This document shows, in pieces, positions 7,425 through 17,516 of a stretch of DNA of 64,000 nt; within the stretch, counting starts at the first letter, position 1; the number at the start of each line of letters is the position of its first letter. This DNA is from Prauserella halophila. Its GTDB lineage: Bacteria; Actinomycetota; Actinomycetes; Mycobacteriales; Pseudonocardiaceae. Where the stretch lies: positions 1-64,000 of the forward strand of contig NZ_JAMTCQ010000015.1 of the NCBI RefSeq assembly GCF_024171895.1. Direction: 5' to 3'. The translations under genes were made by a program, and so were the position numbers. Under the pieces are notes generated by a model, which was not told the origin of the DNA, did not search any database, and saw nothing but the letters and a program-made list of their open reading frames with translations.

Positions 7425-8515
7425 ACCGCACCGCCTTCCGCGACGTTCGCCGGCTGACCGTTCCGCCCGGCGCGGCCGACCCGGCGCTGCTCGGCGGCCA
7501 GGTCGGCGCGGCGGACGATCTCGTACGCCACCACGACGGACAGGACGATCGTGCCCTGCATGATCGTGGCGATCTCACTGGGAATGCCGATCGACTCCAG
7601 CGAGACGGCCGACCGGTCGAGGAACGCCCACAGCAGCGCACCGAACGCGATGCCTGCGGGGTGGTTCCGGCCGAGCAGCGCGACCGCGAGGCCCGTGAAG
7701 CCGTAGCCCTGCGTCGCCGTCATGGCGTAGACGTAGTCGCGGCCGAGCAGTTCGGGCATCGCGACCAGCCCCGCGACCGCACCGGAGAGCAGCATCGCGG
7801 CCAGCGTCATCTTCCGCGCGCTCACCCCACCCGCGGCGGCTGCCGTCTTCGATTCGCCGCTGGCCTTGAGTTCGAAGCCGAACCGCGTCCGGTTGAGCAT
7901 GAACCAGTAGCCGTAGCCCAGCGCGCCCGCGATGACGACGAAGCCGAACAGCGTGCCCGCCTCGCCGAGCGGAATGCCCGGGATCCGGCCCGACGGCGCG
8001 ATCTCCACGGTGGAGAGGTTGTTGCCGTGCAGCACACCGAACTGTTCCGGGTTGATCAGGAACGCGACGATGCCGAACACGATCGAATTCAGCATGATCG
8101 TCGTGATGACCTCGCTGACCCCGCGGTAGACCTTCAGTAACGCGGGCAGCAGCGCATACAACGCGCCCGAGAACATCGCGACCAGCAGGATGGCGATCAC
8201 GTGCAGCACCGGCGGCAGCTGCATCCACCCACCGACGATCGCCGCGACCACCGCGGCGAACCGGTACTGGCCCTCGACGCCGATGTTGAACACGTTCATC
8301 TGGAAGCCGATCGCCGCGGCCAGGCCAGCCAGGTAGTAGACGATCCCGAGGTTGACCGTGGACACGGCCGTGTTGCCCTCGAACAGCTGCGCGCCCATCG
8401 TCGCGAACGCCTCGAGCGGGCTCGCGCCCGAGATCAGCAGCGCGACCGACGACAACAGCATCGCGAACACGATCGCGAGCGCGGGAGGCAGCAGAGCGGT
8501 ACGCCAGTTGATCAT
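7421..8515 (-). CDS. Nucleoside ABC transporter permease (first permease)
   Basis: A 364-residue membrane permease, partner of the previous entry. It has about eight to ten hydrophobic segments, FNIGVEGQYRFAAVVAAIVG and LKASGESKTAAAAGGVS, both typical of the family. ATG 8515 (MINWRTALLPPALAI) is chosen because the first membrane helix starts there and GGGAGGG lies upstream. An in-frame start at 8629 would add 38 poorly hydrophobic residues. Confidence 0.88.
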   Translation of the reverse strand: MINWRTALLPPALAIVFAMLLSSVALLISGASPLEAFATMGAQLFEGNTAVSTVNLGIVYYLAGLAAAIGFQMNVFNIGVEGQYRFAAVVAAIVGGWMQLPPVLHVIAILLVAMFSGALYALLPALLKVYRGVSEVITTIMLNSIVFGIVAFLINPEQFGVLHGNNLSTVEIAPSGRIPGIPLGEAGTLFGFVVIAGALGYGYWFMLNRTRFGFELKASGESKTAAAAGGVSARKMTLAAMLLSGAVAGLVAMPELLGRDYVYAMTATQGYGFTGLAVALLGRNHPAGIAFGALLWAFLDRSAVSLESIGIPSEIATIMQGTIVLSVVVAYEIVRRADLAAEQRRVGRAGRNGQPANVAEGGAV

Positions 8516-8636
8516 GCCGCGCCCTCCCCTGTCCTGCGGGACACCCTCCCCTGCTGCGGCGAAAAAGCATGCCGCAGCGGGGGCCCAACCCGGTCGGCCG
8601 CCATGAACGCCGCTCCGCAAGCTCCGCAATTCTCGT

Positions 8637-10172
8637 TCATGCGGCCTCCTCCCCTGCGCCCGTCATGGCGGAGCCGAGCTCGGTCGGCGTCACCGTCGCC
8701 GGATCGGCCTCGCTGACGAGACGGCCCCGGAGCATCACCCGGATCGTGTCGGACAGCCCGATCAGCTCGTCCAGGTCGGCCGAGACGAGCAGCACCGCCA
8801 GCCCGTCATGGCGTGCCGCGCGCATCTGCTCCCAGATCAGCGCCTGCGCCCCGACGTCCACACCACGGGTCGGATGCGCCGCGATCAGCAGCACCGGCTC
8901 GCCCGACAGCTCCCTGCCCACGATGAGCTTCTGCTGGTTACCGCCCGACAACGCGCCCGCGAGCACCTCGACGCCCGGCGTGCGAACGTCGTATTCGGCC
9001 ACGACACGCTCGGTGTCCCGCCGCGCGGCACCGCGGTTGATCAGCCGGCCGTTCGAGACCGGTCGGCGGGTCTGATAGCCGAGGATCCGGTTGCTCCACA
9101 ACGGTTGCCGCAACAGCAGCCCGTGGCGGTGGCGGTCCTCGGCGATGTACCCGATCCCCGCCTCCCGCCGGGCCAGCGTGCCCAGGCGCGTGATGTCGCG
9201 CAGCTCGCTGCCTGCGGAGGCCAGCTCGACCGTGCCCGCCGACGCCCTGCGCATACCCATGATGGTCTCGACCAGCTCGGTCTGCCCGTTGCCCTCGACA
9301 CCCGCGATGCCGAGGATCTCGCCCGCGCGCACGGTCAGGGACACGTCGTCGAGCAGTGCCCGTCCACTGTCCTCGGCATCGAGCCGCAGCTCGCGCACGC
9401 GCAGCACCGCGCGGTCGGTGACCGTCGACTCGCGCGTCTCGGGGCTCGGCAGCTCCGAGCCGACCATCATCTCGGCCAGCTCGTGCGAGGTGACCGTCGT
9501 CGGATCGACGGTGCCGACGGTCGTGCCGCGCCGGATGATCGTCACCTCGTCGGCGATCGCCCGCACCTCGTCGAGCTTGTGCGAGATGAACAGGAACGTG
9601 TATCCCTCGGTCTGCATGCTGCGGACCGTCTCGAACAGCGCGTCGACCTCCTGCGGCACCAGCACCGCCGTCGGCTCGTCGAGGATGACGATGCGCGCGC
9701 CGCGGTAAAGCACCTTCACGATCTCGACCCGCTGCCGATCGGCGACGCCGAGGTTCTCCACCAGCGTGTCGGCGTCGACGTGCAGACCGGTCTGCTCGGC
9801 GAGTGCGGTCAGCCTGGCTCGGGCCTTGCGGCCCATACCGTGCAGCCCCTCCGCCCCGAGCAGCACGTTCTCCCGCACCGTCAGGTTGTCGGCGAGCATG
9901 AAGTGCTGATGCACCATGCCGATGCCGGCCTTGATCGCGTCCTGTGGGTTGCGCAGTTCGACGATCTCGCCGCCGACGGAAACGGTGCCTTCGTCCGGCT
10001 GCTGCATCCCGTACAGGATCTTCATCAGCGTGGACTTGCCCGCGCCGTTCTCGCCGCACACGGCGTGGACCTCCCCCGCGTGCACGGTCAGGTGCACGTC
10101 GGAATTGGCCACCACGCCGGGAAAGCGTTTGGTGATCCCGGTGAGTTCGACCACCGGTTCCGATTCGGTCAT
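8637..10172 (-). CDS. Nucleoside ABC transporter ATP-binding protein (duplicated ATPase)
   Basis: A 511-residue protein with two fused ABC domains. Domain 1 has Walker A GENGAGKST (residues 40-48) and Walker B IVILDEPTAVL, with a degenerate signature (LGVADRQRVEI). Domain 2 has a degenerate Walker A (GVEGNGQTE) but a good signature (LSGGNQQKLIVGREL). This asymmetry is normal in BMP/sugar-type duplicated ATPases. ATG 10172 is at the conserved start; an upstream ATG at 10265 would add 31 residues. It energises uptake through the two permeases encoded next. Confidence 0.92.
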   Translation of the reverse strand: MTESEPVVELTGITKRFPGVVANSDVHLTVHAGEVHAVCGENGAGKSTLMKILYGMQQPDEGTVSVGGEIVELRNPQDAIKAGIGMVHQHFMLADNLTVRENVLLGAEGLHGMGRKARARLTALAEQTGLHVDADTLVENLGVADRQRVEIVKVLYRGARIVILDEPTAVLVPQEVDALFETVRSMQTEGYTFLFISHKLDEVRAIADEVTIIRRGTTVGTVDPTTVTSHELAEMMVGSELPSPETRESTVTDRAVLRVRELRLDAEDSGRALLDDVSLTVRAGEILGIAGVEGNGQTELVETIMGMRRASAGTVELASAGSELRDITRLGTLARREAGIGYIAEDRHRHGLLLRQPLWSNRILGYQTRRPVSNGRLINRGAARRDTERVVAEYDVRTPGVEVLAGALSGGNQQKLIVGRELSGEPVLLIAAHPTRGVDVGAQALIWEQMRAARHDGLAVLLVSADLDELIGLSDTIRVMLRGRLVSEADPATVTPTELGSAMTGAGEEAA

Positions 10173-10324
10173 CTGTTTCTTCCGCCTTGCTCGAGCGGGC
10201 TGGGTTGGCAGGGGCGCCGTACTGGCGGGCTCCGCGGGACGGCAGGCCGGTGGGCTCGGCGTCACGCGGAGCGATCAAAGCAGATACGCGGGTTCCGGTG
10301 CGGGAAAAGCGCCGGGAAAGAAGT

Positions 10325-10369
10325 GCGTGGGGCTCACCGGCGGCGTCACACCGCCCGCGAGCCCCACGC
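10325..10369. terminator. Hairpin between the BMP lipoprotein gene and the ATPase gene
   Basis: Perfect 11-bp arms (10325-10335 and 10359-10369) with further partial pairing inside, 29 bases after the lipoprotein stop. It could act as a partial terminator or mRNA stabiliser, giving more binding protein than transporter; that role is inferred. Confidence 0.65.
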
Positions 10370-10397
10370 ATGCGTCAGGCCTGATGCCGGCCCGACG

Positions 10398-11552
10398 TCA
10401 GCCTTCGGGGGTTTCGGAGACCTCGATGTCACCGTCCACGATGGCCTTCTTGTAGCCCTCGAGCTCGTCGGTGACGTCCTCGATCGCCGGGTTGGACGTC
10501 GAGTAGCCCACCCCGTCGACCGACAGGTCGAACCGCTCCGGCAGATCGGCCGGGTCGCCCTCGGCGACCGCGGCGATGTAGTCGTACACGGCGACGTCGA
10601 CCTTCTTGAGCATCGACGTGACGATGGTGTCCTTCACGTCGGCGAGCGTCTTCTGCTCATACTGGTCGGAGTCGACACCGATGCCGAGCGCATCGCCCGC
10701 GGCGGCCGCCTCGAACACGCCCTGGCCGGACGCGCCCGCGGCGTGGAACAGCACGTCGGAGCCCTGGCTGATCATCGACTTGGACTTGACGTTGGCCTTG
10801 GCCGGGTCGTTGAAGCCGCTGATGTCGCCTGCCGGCGTGAGGTACTCGCTCGTGACCTCGATGTTGTCGCCGCCCGCAGCCTCGACGCCCTGCTCGAAGC
10901 CGGCCTGGAACTTCTGGATCAGCGGCGTCTTCACCCCGCCGACGAAGCCGACGTGGCACTCGGACGTCTTGTACGCGGCGGCCACACCCGCGAGGAAGGA
11001 ACCTTCCTCCTCGGCGAACACCAGCGGAGTCACGTTCTCCTCGTCCACGGAGTTGTCGTCGACGAGCGCGAACTCGGTGTCCGGGTACTTCGGTGCGACC
11101 TTGCCGACCGCCTCCGCGTAGGCGAAGCCGACCGCGATGATCGGGTTGTTGCCCTGCTCGGCCATCTGGCGCAGGCGCTGTTCCTTCGCCGCCTCGGACT
11201 CGGTGCCCGCGGCAGGGCTCTCGTTGCCCTTCTCGGCGCCGAAGTCCTCGACGGCCCTGTCGACACCGGCGGCGGCGGCGTCGTTGAACGAGGCGTCGCC
11301 CCGGCCGCCGACATCGAAGGCGAGGCCGACCTTGAGGTCGCCGGCGTCGACGTCGCCGTGGTCGGTGGTCTGTTCTTCCTGACTGCCTTCGGGCGCGGCG
11401 GGAGCCTCCTCGGTGACGCAGCTGCCCGGTTCGCCGCCGCCATCACCTGCCGCCTGATTCCCGTCGCCCCCAGAATCCTTGGCGCAGCCCGCCATTGCCA
11501 GCACGCCGGCCATGGCGATTGCCGCCAGCGCTCCACCACGCTTTCGACGCAC
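10398..11552 (-). CDS. BMP/PnrA-family nucleoside-binding lipoprotein
   Basis: A 384-residue solute-binding lipoprotein. The signal peptide ends in a lipobox (LAMAGC, lipidated Cys23), followed by a Gly/Glu-rich linker and a BMP domain from about residue 70. Its hallmarks are KVGLAFDVGGRGDASFND and the ligand-loop FVGGVKTPLIQKFQAGFEQG. It is the first gene of the operon and would capture nucleosides outside the membrane. The ATG is preceded by a GGGAGGGAG-like site. Confidence 0.92.
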   Translation of the reverse strand: MRRKRGGALAAIAMAGVLAMAGCAKDSGGDGNQAAGDGGGEPGSCVTEEAPAAPEGSQEEQTTDHGDVDAGDLKVGLAFDVGGRGDASFNDAAAAGVDRAVEDFGAEKGNESPAAGTESEAAKEQRLRQMAEQGNNPIIAVGFAYAEAVGKVAPKYPDTEFALVDDNSVDEENVTPLVFAEEEGSFLAGVAAAYKTSECHVGFVGGVKTPLIQKFQAGFEQGVEAAGGDNIEVTSEYLTPAGDISGFNDPAKANVKSKSMISQGSDVLFHAAGASGQGVFEAAAAGDALGIGVDSDQYEQKTLADVKDTIVTSMLKKVDVAVYDYIAAVAEGDPADLPERFDLSVDGVGYSTSNPAIEDVTDELEGYKKAIVDGDIEVSETPEG

Positions 11553-12056
11553 GGTGTCACTCCCTCCCCGCCTTGCGGGCGGACGAACTGAAAGATGTGC
11601 CCGGTTTCTCGGTCGGACTGGCGAACCGTACCGCTCCGTGACCTACACGGCAGCCGAACGGAACTCCACGTAATCCAAATGTTCAAATTCCGACCGATAC
11701 TGCCGGGTGCGGCTCACGCAGCGTTACCGTCGAACGTCGCAAACCCCGAGGGCGAGGCGATGCCCCGAAGGGCACCTTGGGGGCGTTGAGTGCCCCGAAG
11801 GTGCCCTTCGGGGCACGTGGGGGTCGCCGGATGCACGCGAAGGTGTGACGCCCGCGACGTCACGAACGGCGTGGCCTGCGGTAGGGGGCGTGAACTCGCT
11901 GTCTGGTCGATCACAGCTGGGAACCCGAGGTTGAGCCCGGCATGTCCGGCAGGTCTAGCATTCGGCGGGTATACGACGCTCGGGACATCATGACCTCGGG
12001 AAAGACGCGGTCCTGCCGGGCGAGAAGTCCATCGTGACGTTGGAGGCCGTACACCG
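11553..12056. other. Intergenic region between the nucleoside operon and sdhC
   Basis: Divergent promoters for the lipoprotein gene and sdhCDAB must lie here. The only clear structure is the palindromic repeat at 11762-11814. GGAGG ten bases before the sdhC ATG is its ribosome-binding site. No gene is supported. Confidence 0.6.
11762..11814. repeat. Palindromic dispersed repeat, copy A
   Basis: Perfect 17-bp outer arms (11762-11778 and 11798-11814) enclose a smaller GGGGC/GCCCC hairpin. Bases 11780-11808 match 29479-29507 at 28 of 29 positions, and a shorter match is present at 90-107, so this is an interspersed family rather than a simple terminator. Confidence 0.8.
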
Positions 12057-12503
12057 ATGTCCACCACTGCGAGCACCGCCCCTGAGGCCGGTGCGAGTGA
12101 TCGGGCGGGCGCCTCACGCCGGAGCGGAACGTTCTACCGCGGCGACCCCGGCATGTGGTCCTGGGTAGCGCATCGCGTTACCGGGGTGCTCACCTTTTTC
12201 TTCCTGTTCGTGCACGTGCTCGACACGGCGCTCGTCCGGGTTTCCCCGAACGCCTACGACGAGGTCATCGAGACCTACAAGTCGCCCTTCGTCAATCTCC
12301 TCGAAGTGGGTCTCGTCGGCGCGGTGCTCTACCACGCGCTCAACGGCATCCGGGTCATCCTGGTCGATTTCTGGGAGAAGGGACCCCAGTACCAGCGCCC
12401 GATGTTGTGGACCACCCTCGGCATCTGGGTCCTCGTGATGATCCCGGGCACGTACTTCATGCTCGCGCGCACGGTGAGCGAAATGTTCGGAGGCGGCCAC
12501 TGA
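12057..12503 (+). CDS. sdhC: Succinate dehydrogenase cytochrome b subunit
   Basis: A 148-residue membrane anchor with three predicted helices (about 38-58, 80-104 and 115-137) and the haem/quinone-region histidines seen in the family (AHRVTGV, LFVHVLD, YHALNGIRVI). It forms the membrane part of respiratory complex II with SdhD. It is the first gene of sdhCDAB, and its stop overlaps the sdhD start (TGATG). Confidence 0.93.
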   Translation: MSTTASTAPEAGASDRAGASRRSGTFYRGDPGMWSWVAHRVTGVLTFFFLFVHVLDTALVRVSPNAYDEVIETYKSPFVNLLEVGLVGAVLYHALNGIRVILVDFWEKGPQYQRPMLWTTLGIWVLVMIPGTYFMLARTVSEMFGGGH

Positions 12504-12916
12504 TGAGCGAATCGCTGACTCTCGAAAAGCCGCGTTCCCCGCGGCGCCGGGCAGCCCGCCGGAACAACTTCGAGCTCTACAGCTGGGCATTCATGCGGAT
12601 CTCCGGCCTCGCGCTGGTGATCCTGGTGCTGGGTCACCTGTTCATCATGAACATCCTCGACGGCGGCGTGCACCGCATCAACTTCGCGTTCGTCGCGGGC
12701 CGCTGGTCCTCGCCGTTCTGGCAGTTCTGGGACCTGGCGATGCTCTGGCTGGCCCAGCTGCACGGCGGCAACGGCCTGCGCACGATCATCGACGACTACG
12801 CGCGTAAGGACACCACGCGCTTCTGGTTGAAGATGCTGCTCTACGCCTCCATGGCCGTCATCCTCGTGCTCGGCACGCTGGTGATCTTCACGTTCGACCC
12901 GAACATCACGGCCTGA
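12503..12916 (+). CDS. sdhD: Succinate dehydrogenase hydrophobic membrane anchor
   Basis: A 137-residue membrane protein with three hydrophobic segments. The family pattern includes RISGLALVILVLGHLFIMN, with the likely haem-ligand histidine, and LAQLHGGNGLRTIIDDY. ATG 12503 overlaps the sdhC stop, so the anchor subunits are translationally coupled. A positively charged N-terminal tail should face the cytoplasm. Confidence 0.92.
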   Translation: MSESLTLEKPRSPRRRAARRNNFELYSWAFMRISGLALVILVLGHLFIMNILDGGVHRINFAFVAGRWSSPFWQFWDLAMLWLAQLHGGNGLRTIIDDYARKDTTRFWLKMLLYASMAVILVLGTLVIFTFDPNITA

Positions 12917-12939
12917 ACCCCACCACACGGAGACTTCTC

Positions 12940-14730
<1,791 letters not shown>

Positions 14731-14764
14731 TGCGTACTCCCGCACCGCACGCGGAGGATGTGAA

Positions 14765-15541
14765 ATGACAGCGGTAGCTGAACCCACGAACGACACGTCG
14801 CAGATCCCGGCTCCGGAAGGCTCCGTCACCATCACGGTGAAGATCCTGCGGTTCAATCCGGAGATCGACAACGAGCCGCACTGGGAGTCCTACGACGTCC
14901 CGGCGCTGCCGACCGACCGTGTGCTGAACCTGCTGATGAACATCAAGAACTACGCGGACGGCACGCTGTCGTTCCGTCGTAGCTGTGCGCACGGCATCTG
15001 CGGGTCGGACGCGATGCAGATCAACGGCATCAACCGCCTGGCCTGCAAGGTCCTGGTCAAGGACCTGCTCGCGAAGGACGGCAAGCCGACCACGGTCAGC
15101 GTGGCGCCGATCAAGGGCCTGCCGACCATGAAGGACCTCTATGTCGACATGGAGCCGTTCTTCGAGGCGTTCCGTTCGGTGAAGCCGTACCTGATCGCCT
15201 ACGGCAACGAGCCGACCAACGAGCGCTACCAGTCGGCAGCCGACCGCGAGCGCTTCGACGACACGACCAAGTGCATCCTGTGCGCCTGCTGCACGTCGTC
15301 GTGCCCGGTGTACTGGGCGGACGGTTCGTACTTCGGCCCGGCCGCGATCGTCAACGCGCACCGGTTCATCTTCGACTCGCGGGACGAGGCGTCCGAGGAG
15401 CGGCTGGACATCCTCAACGACACCGAGGGCGTGTGGCGCTGCCGCACGACGTTCAACTGCACCGACGCCTGCCCGCGCGGCATCCAGGTGACCAAGGCGA
15501 TCCAGGAGGTCAAGCGCGCGCTGCTGTTCAAGCGCACCTGA
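14765..15541 (+). CDS. sdhB: Succinate dehydrogenase iron-sulfur subunit
   Basis: A 258-residue electron-transfer subunit. It carries a [2Fe-2S] site (RRSCAHGICGSDAM plus the later LACK cysteine) and the [4Fe-4S]/[3Fe-4S] cysteine clusters CILCACCTSSCP and CTDACPRG. Electrons pass from SdhA flavin through these clusters to quinone at SdhCD. A strong hairpin follows the stop codon, closing the operon. Confidence 0.97.
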   Translation: MTAVAEPTNDTSQIPAPEGSVTITVKILRFNPEIDNEPHWESYDVPALPTDRVLNLLMNIKNYADGTLSFRRSCAHGICGSDAMQINGINRLACKVLVKDLLAKDGKPTTVSVAPIKGLPTMKDLYVDMEPFFEAFRSVKPYLIAYGNEPTNERYQSAADRERFDDTTKCILCACCTSSCPVYWADGSYFGPAAIVNAHRFIFDSRDEASEERLDILNDTEGVWRCRTTFNCTDACPRGIQVTKAIQEVKRALLFKRT

Positions 15542-15580
15542 CCGATCCGAACACCCGGTCCGAACACCCGGTCCGAACAC

Positions 15581-15625
15581 ACAGCGGGGCGGCCCGGCTC
15601 ACGACGAGCCGGGCCGCCCCGCTGT
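15581..15625 (+). terminator. Terminator of sdhCDAB
   Basis: Perfect 20-bp inverted repeat (15581-15600 and 15606-15625) with a five-base loop, 40 bases after sdhB. Just before it, a 13-base GTCCGAACACCCG motif is repeated between 15547 and 15580. Confidence 0.9.
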
Positions 15626-15641
15626 CGCATGTCCTGCACTC

Positions 15642-15786
15642 GTGTTGCGCCTTCCGGGCGCCGTGTTGCGCCTTCCGGGGGCCGTGTTGCGCCTTCCGGG
15701 CGCCGTGTTGCGCCTTCCGGGCGCCGTGTTGCGCCTTCCGGGCGCCGTGTTGCGCCTTCCGGGGGCCGTGTTGCGGCTCCGGGGGC
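15642..15786. repeat. 21-bp minisatellite
   Basis: Six full copies of a 21-base unit starting GTGTTGCGCCTTCCGG at 15642, 15663, 15684, 15705, 15726 and 15747, plus a degenerate seventh. Units differ only at one position near their end (GGGCGCC or GGGGGCC). Because 21 is a multiple of three, every frame stays open, but nothing indicates translation. Confidence 0.9.
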
Positions 15787-15826
15787 AGACCACCGCCCCG
15801 GCGCGCGGCACCCGGCCGCGCCGATC

Positions 15827-15868
15827 GGCACTCGGCACTCGGCACTCGGCACTCGGCACTCGGCACTC
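15827..15868. repeat. 7-bp tandem repeat (GGCACTC x6)
   Basis: Six consecutive perfect copies of GGCACTC, followed by two GCTGCAGGG motifs (15872-15895). It lies in noncoding DNA just beyond the end of the 84-residue membrane protein gene. Confidence 0.9.
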
Positions 15869-15896
15869 GACGCTGCAGGGATCGGCGCTGCAGGGC

Positions 15897-16151
15897 TCAG
15901 TCCGAGCCGGCCTCTTCCCGCCGCGTGCGCAGGGCGCGCAGACCGCGCCAGCCGAGAACGCCGATGATCGTGCCCAGTACGAACGACACGATCGCCAGCA
16001 CGAGGTGCACCCAGAAGAACGACGTCGGCGAGCCGTCGGCGGCCCACGCGTTGTCACTGCTCCACAGGTTGCGGGCGAACGTGATCCAGATGATCCACGA
16101 CCACACGCCGAAGGCCAGCAGAAACACCGAGACACCGCGAGACATGCGCAT
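15897..16151 (-). CDS. Small membrane protein (SCO4848-like)
   Basis: An 84-residue protein with two predicted membrane helices (about 6-26 and 47-70), an aromatic-rich linker (WSSDNAWAADGSPTSFFW) and a basic tail. Small membrane proteins of this pattern are common beside sdh or D,D-carboxypeptidase genes in actinomycetes. The function is unknown and the family name is a tentative recognition. Starts at 16151 or two codons later are equally possible. Confidence 0.75.
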   Translation of the reverse strand: MRMSRGVSVFLLAFGVWSWIIWITFARNLWSSDNAWAADGSPTSFFWVHLVLAIVSFVLGTIIGVLGWRGLRALRTRREEAGSD

Positions 16152-16238
16152 GCGCACCAGTCTCCTCACCCGGCACCCGTCACCCCGCCCCGGGGGATCA
16201 CCCGGTTGGACACGCGCACACCTGGTTAGTCTTCGCGG

Positions 16239-17492
16239 GTGCGCACAGCTCCTGCCCGGATTCTGGTGATCGCCGTGCTGGCGGGTCTCGTCGTGACGAG
16301 CGCGCCGCTCGTACCCTCGGCGGCACCCGCGGCTCAGGCCCAGTCGAACTGCCCGAACGCGACCTTGCCACCTCCCCCTGTCGACGAGTCCGAAGAACCC
16401 GAACCCGGACACCGCGAGCCGGATCCACTGCCCGTGCCCGCGGAGACTCCCGGCGGCGGCAGGCTCGGCGAATGCGGGCTCGTCCTGCCGCCCGGCGCGC
16501 CGCGCCCGCCGCAGCCACTGACCGCGAAGAACTGGCTCATCCAGGACCTCGACAGCGGGCAGGTGCTGGCCGCGCGGCATCCGCACGGCAGGCAGCGCCC
16601 GGCGTCGCTGATCAAGACGGTGCTGGCACTCGTGGTGATCGAGGAGCTCGACCCGAACCGCATCGTCAGGCCGACGCAGGAGGACGCCGATCAGGAATGC
16701 TCCTGTGTCGGGATCGAGGCGGGATCGCCGTACTCGGTGCACGACCTCCTGATGGGCCTGATGATGGAGTCCGGCAACGACGCGGCGCACGCGCTGGCCA
16801 CGGCGCTCGGCGGGGTTCCGGAGGCCTTGCGGAAGATGAACCGGCTGGCCCGCGACCTCGGCGCGACCGACACCCGCGCGGCGACGCCGTCGGGACTCGA
16901 CGGTCCCGGCATGGTGACGTCGGCCTACGACCAGGCCCTGCTGTACCGGTACGCGTTGTCGAAGCCGCGGTACGTCGAAGCCGTCACCACGCAGGAGATC
17001 CGGTTCCCCGGCGCCCGGGGTGAACCGTCGTACCCGGTGACCAACGACGACCGGCTGCACACCGAGTACGCCGGATTCATCGGCGGCAAAACCGGGTTCA
17101 CCAGCGACGCGCGGCACACCTACGTCGGCGGCGCGGAACGTAACGGCCGGCGCATCGCGGTCGTGCTGCTGCGCGGCGAACAGCGGCCGATCCGGCTCAG
17201 CGAGCAGGCGATGAACATGCTCGACTACGGCTTCCAGCTCGCCGCCGCGGGCACGCCGAGCGTCGGCCGCGTCACGACCGCGCCGCCGCCCCCTCCGCAG
17301 CCCACGCAGACGGAGGCCGACACCGGCGACGGCGACGATGCCGGTGCGGCCGGCGACCGGCAGAGCACCTCCGCGCGCGCCGCCGACGACCGGGACCAGT
17401 CGGCAGGCGTCGGATGGATCATCGGGATCGTGATCCTCGTGGCGGTCGCGACGGGCGTCGGCATCGCGCTCACGCGGGACGAGCAGCTCTAG
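16239..17492 (+). CDS. D-alanyl-D-alanine carboxypeptidase (class C low-molecular-weight PBP)
   Basis: A 417-residue exported serine peptidase that trims the terminal D-Ala of peptidoglycan stem peptides. It has a signal peptide (residues 1-37, ending AAQAQ), a Pro-rich linker, and the three penicillin-binding motifs: S123-L-I-K126, S178-G-N180 and K284-T-G286. A C-terminal membrane helix (GWIIGIVILVAVATGVGIAL) anchors it outside the cell. It begins with GTG. Its position near sdh parallels M. tuberculosis dacB1 (Rv3330). Confidence 0.92.
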   Translation: MRTAPARILVIAVLAGLVVTSAPLVPSAAPAAQAQSNCPNATLPPPPVDESEEPEPGHREPDPLPVPAETPGGGRLGECGLVLPPGAPRPPQPLTAKNWLIQDLDSGQVLAARHPHGRQRPASLIKTVLALVVIEELDPNRIVRPTQEDADQECSCVGIEAGSPYSVHDLLMGLMMESGNDAAHALATALGGVPEALRKMNRLARDLGATDTRAATPSGLDGPGMVTSAYDQALLYRYALSKPRYVEAVTTQEIRFPGARGEPSYPVTNDDRLHTEYAGFIGGKTGFTSDARHTYVGGAERNGRRIAVVLLRGEQRPIRLSEQAMNMLDYGFQLAAAGTPSVGRVTTAPPPPPQPTQTEADTGDGDDAGAAGDRQSTSARAADDRDQSAGVGWIIGIVILVAVATGVGIALTRDEQL

Positions 17493-17516
17493 CCGCAGCT
17501 CAGCCGTCGCCGCGGC

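Noticed and set aside
15642-15786. 21-bp repeats as a CRISPR array
   Set aside because: Units are directly adjacent with no unique spacers; this is a minisatellite.
15599-16269. Open frames through the minisatellite in both directions
   Set aside because: They stay open only because the unit length is a multiple of three; no start signals or conserved protein.
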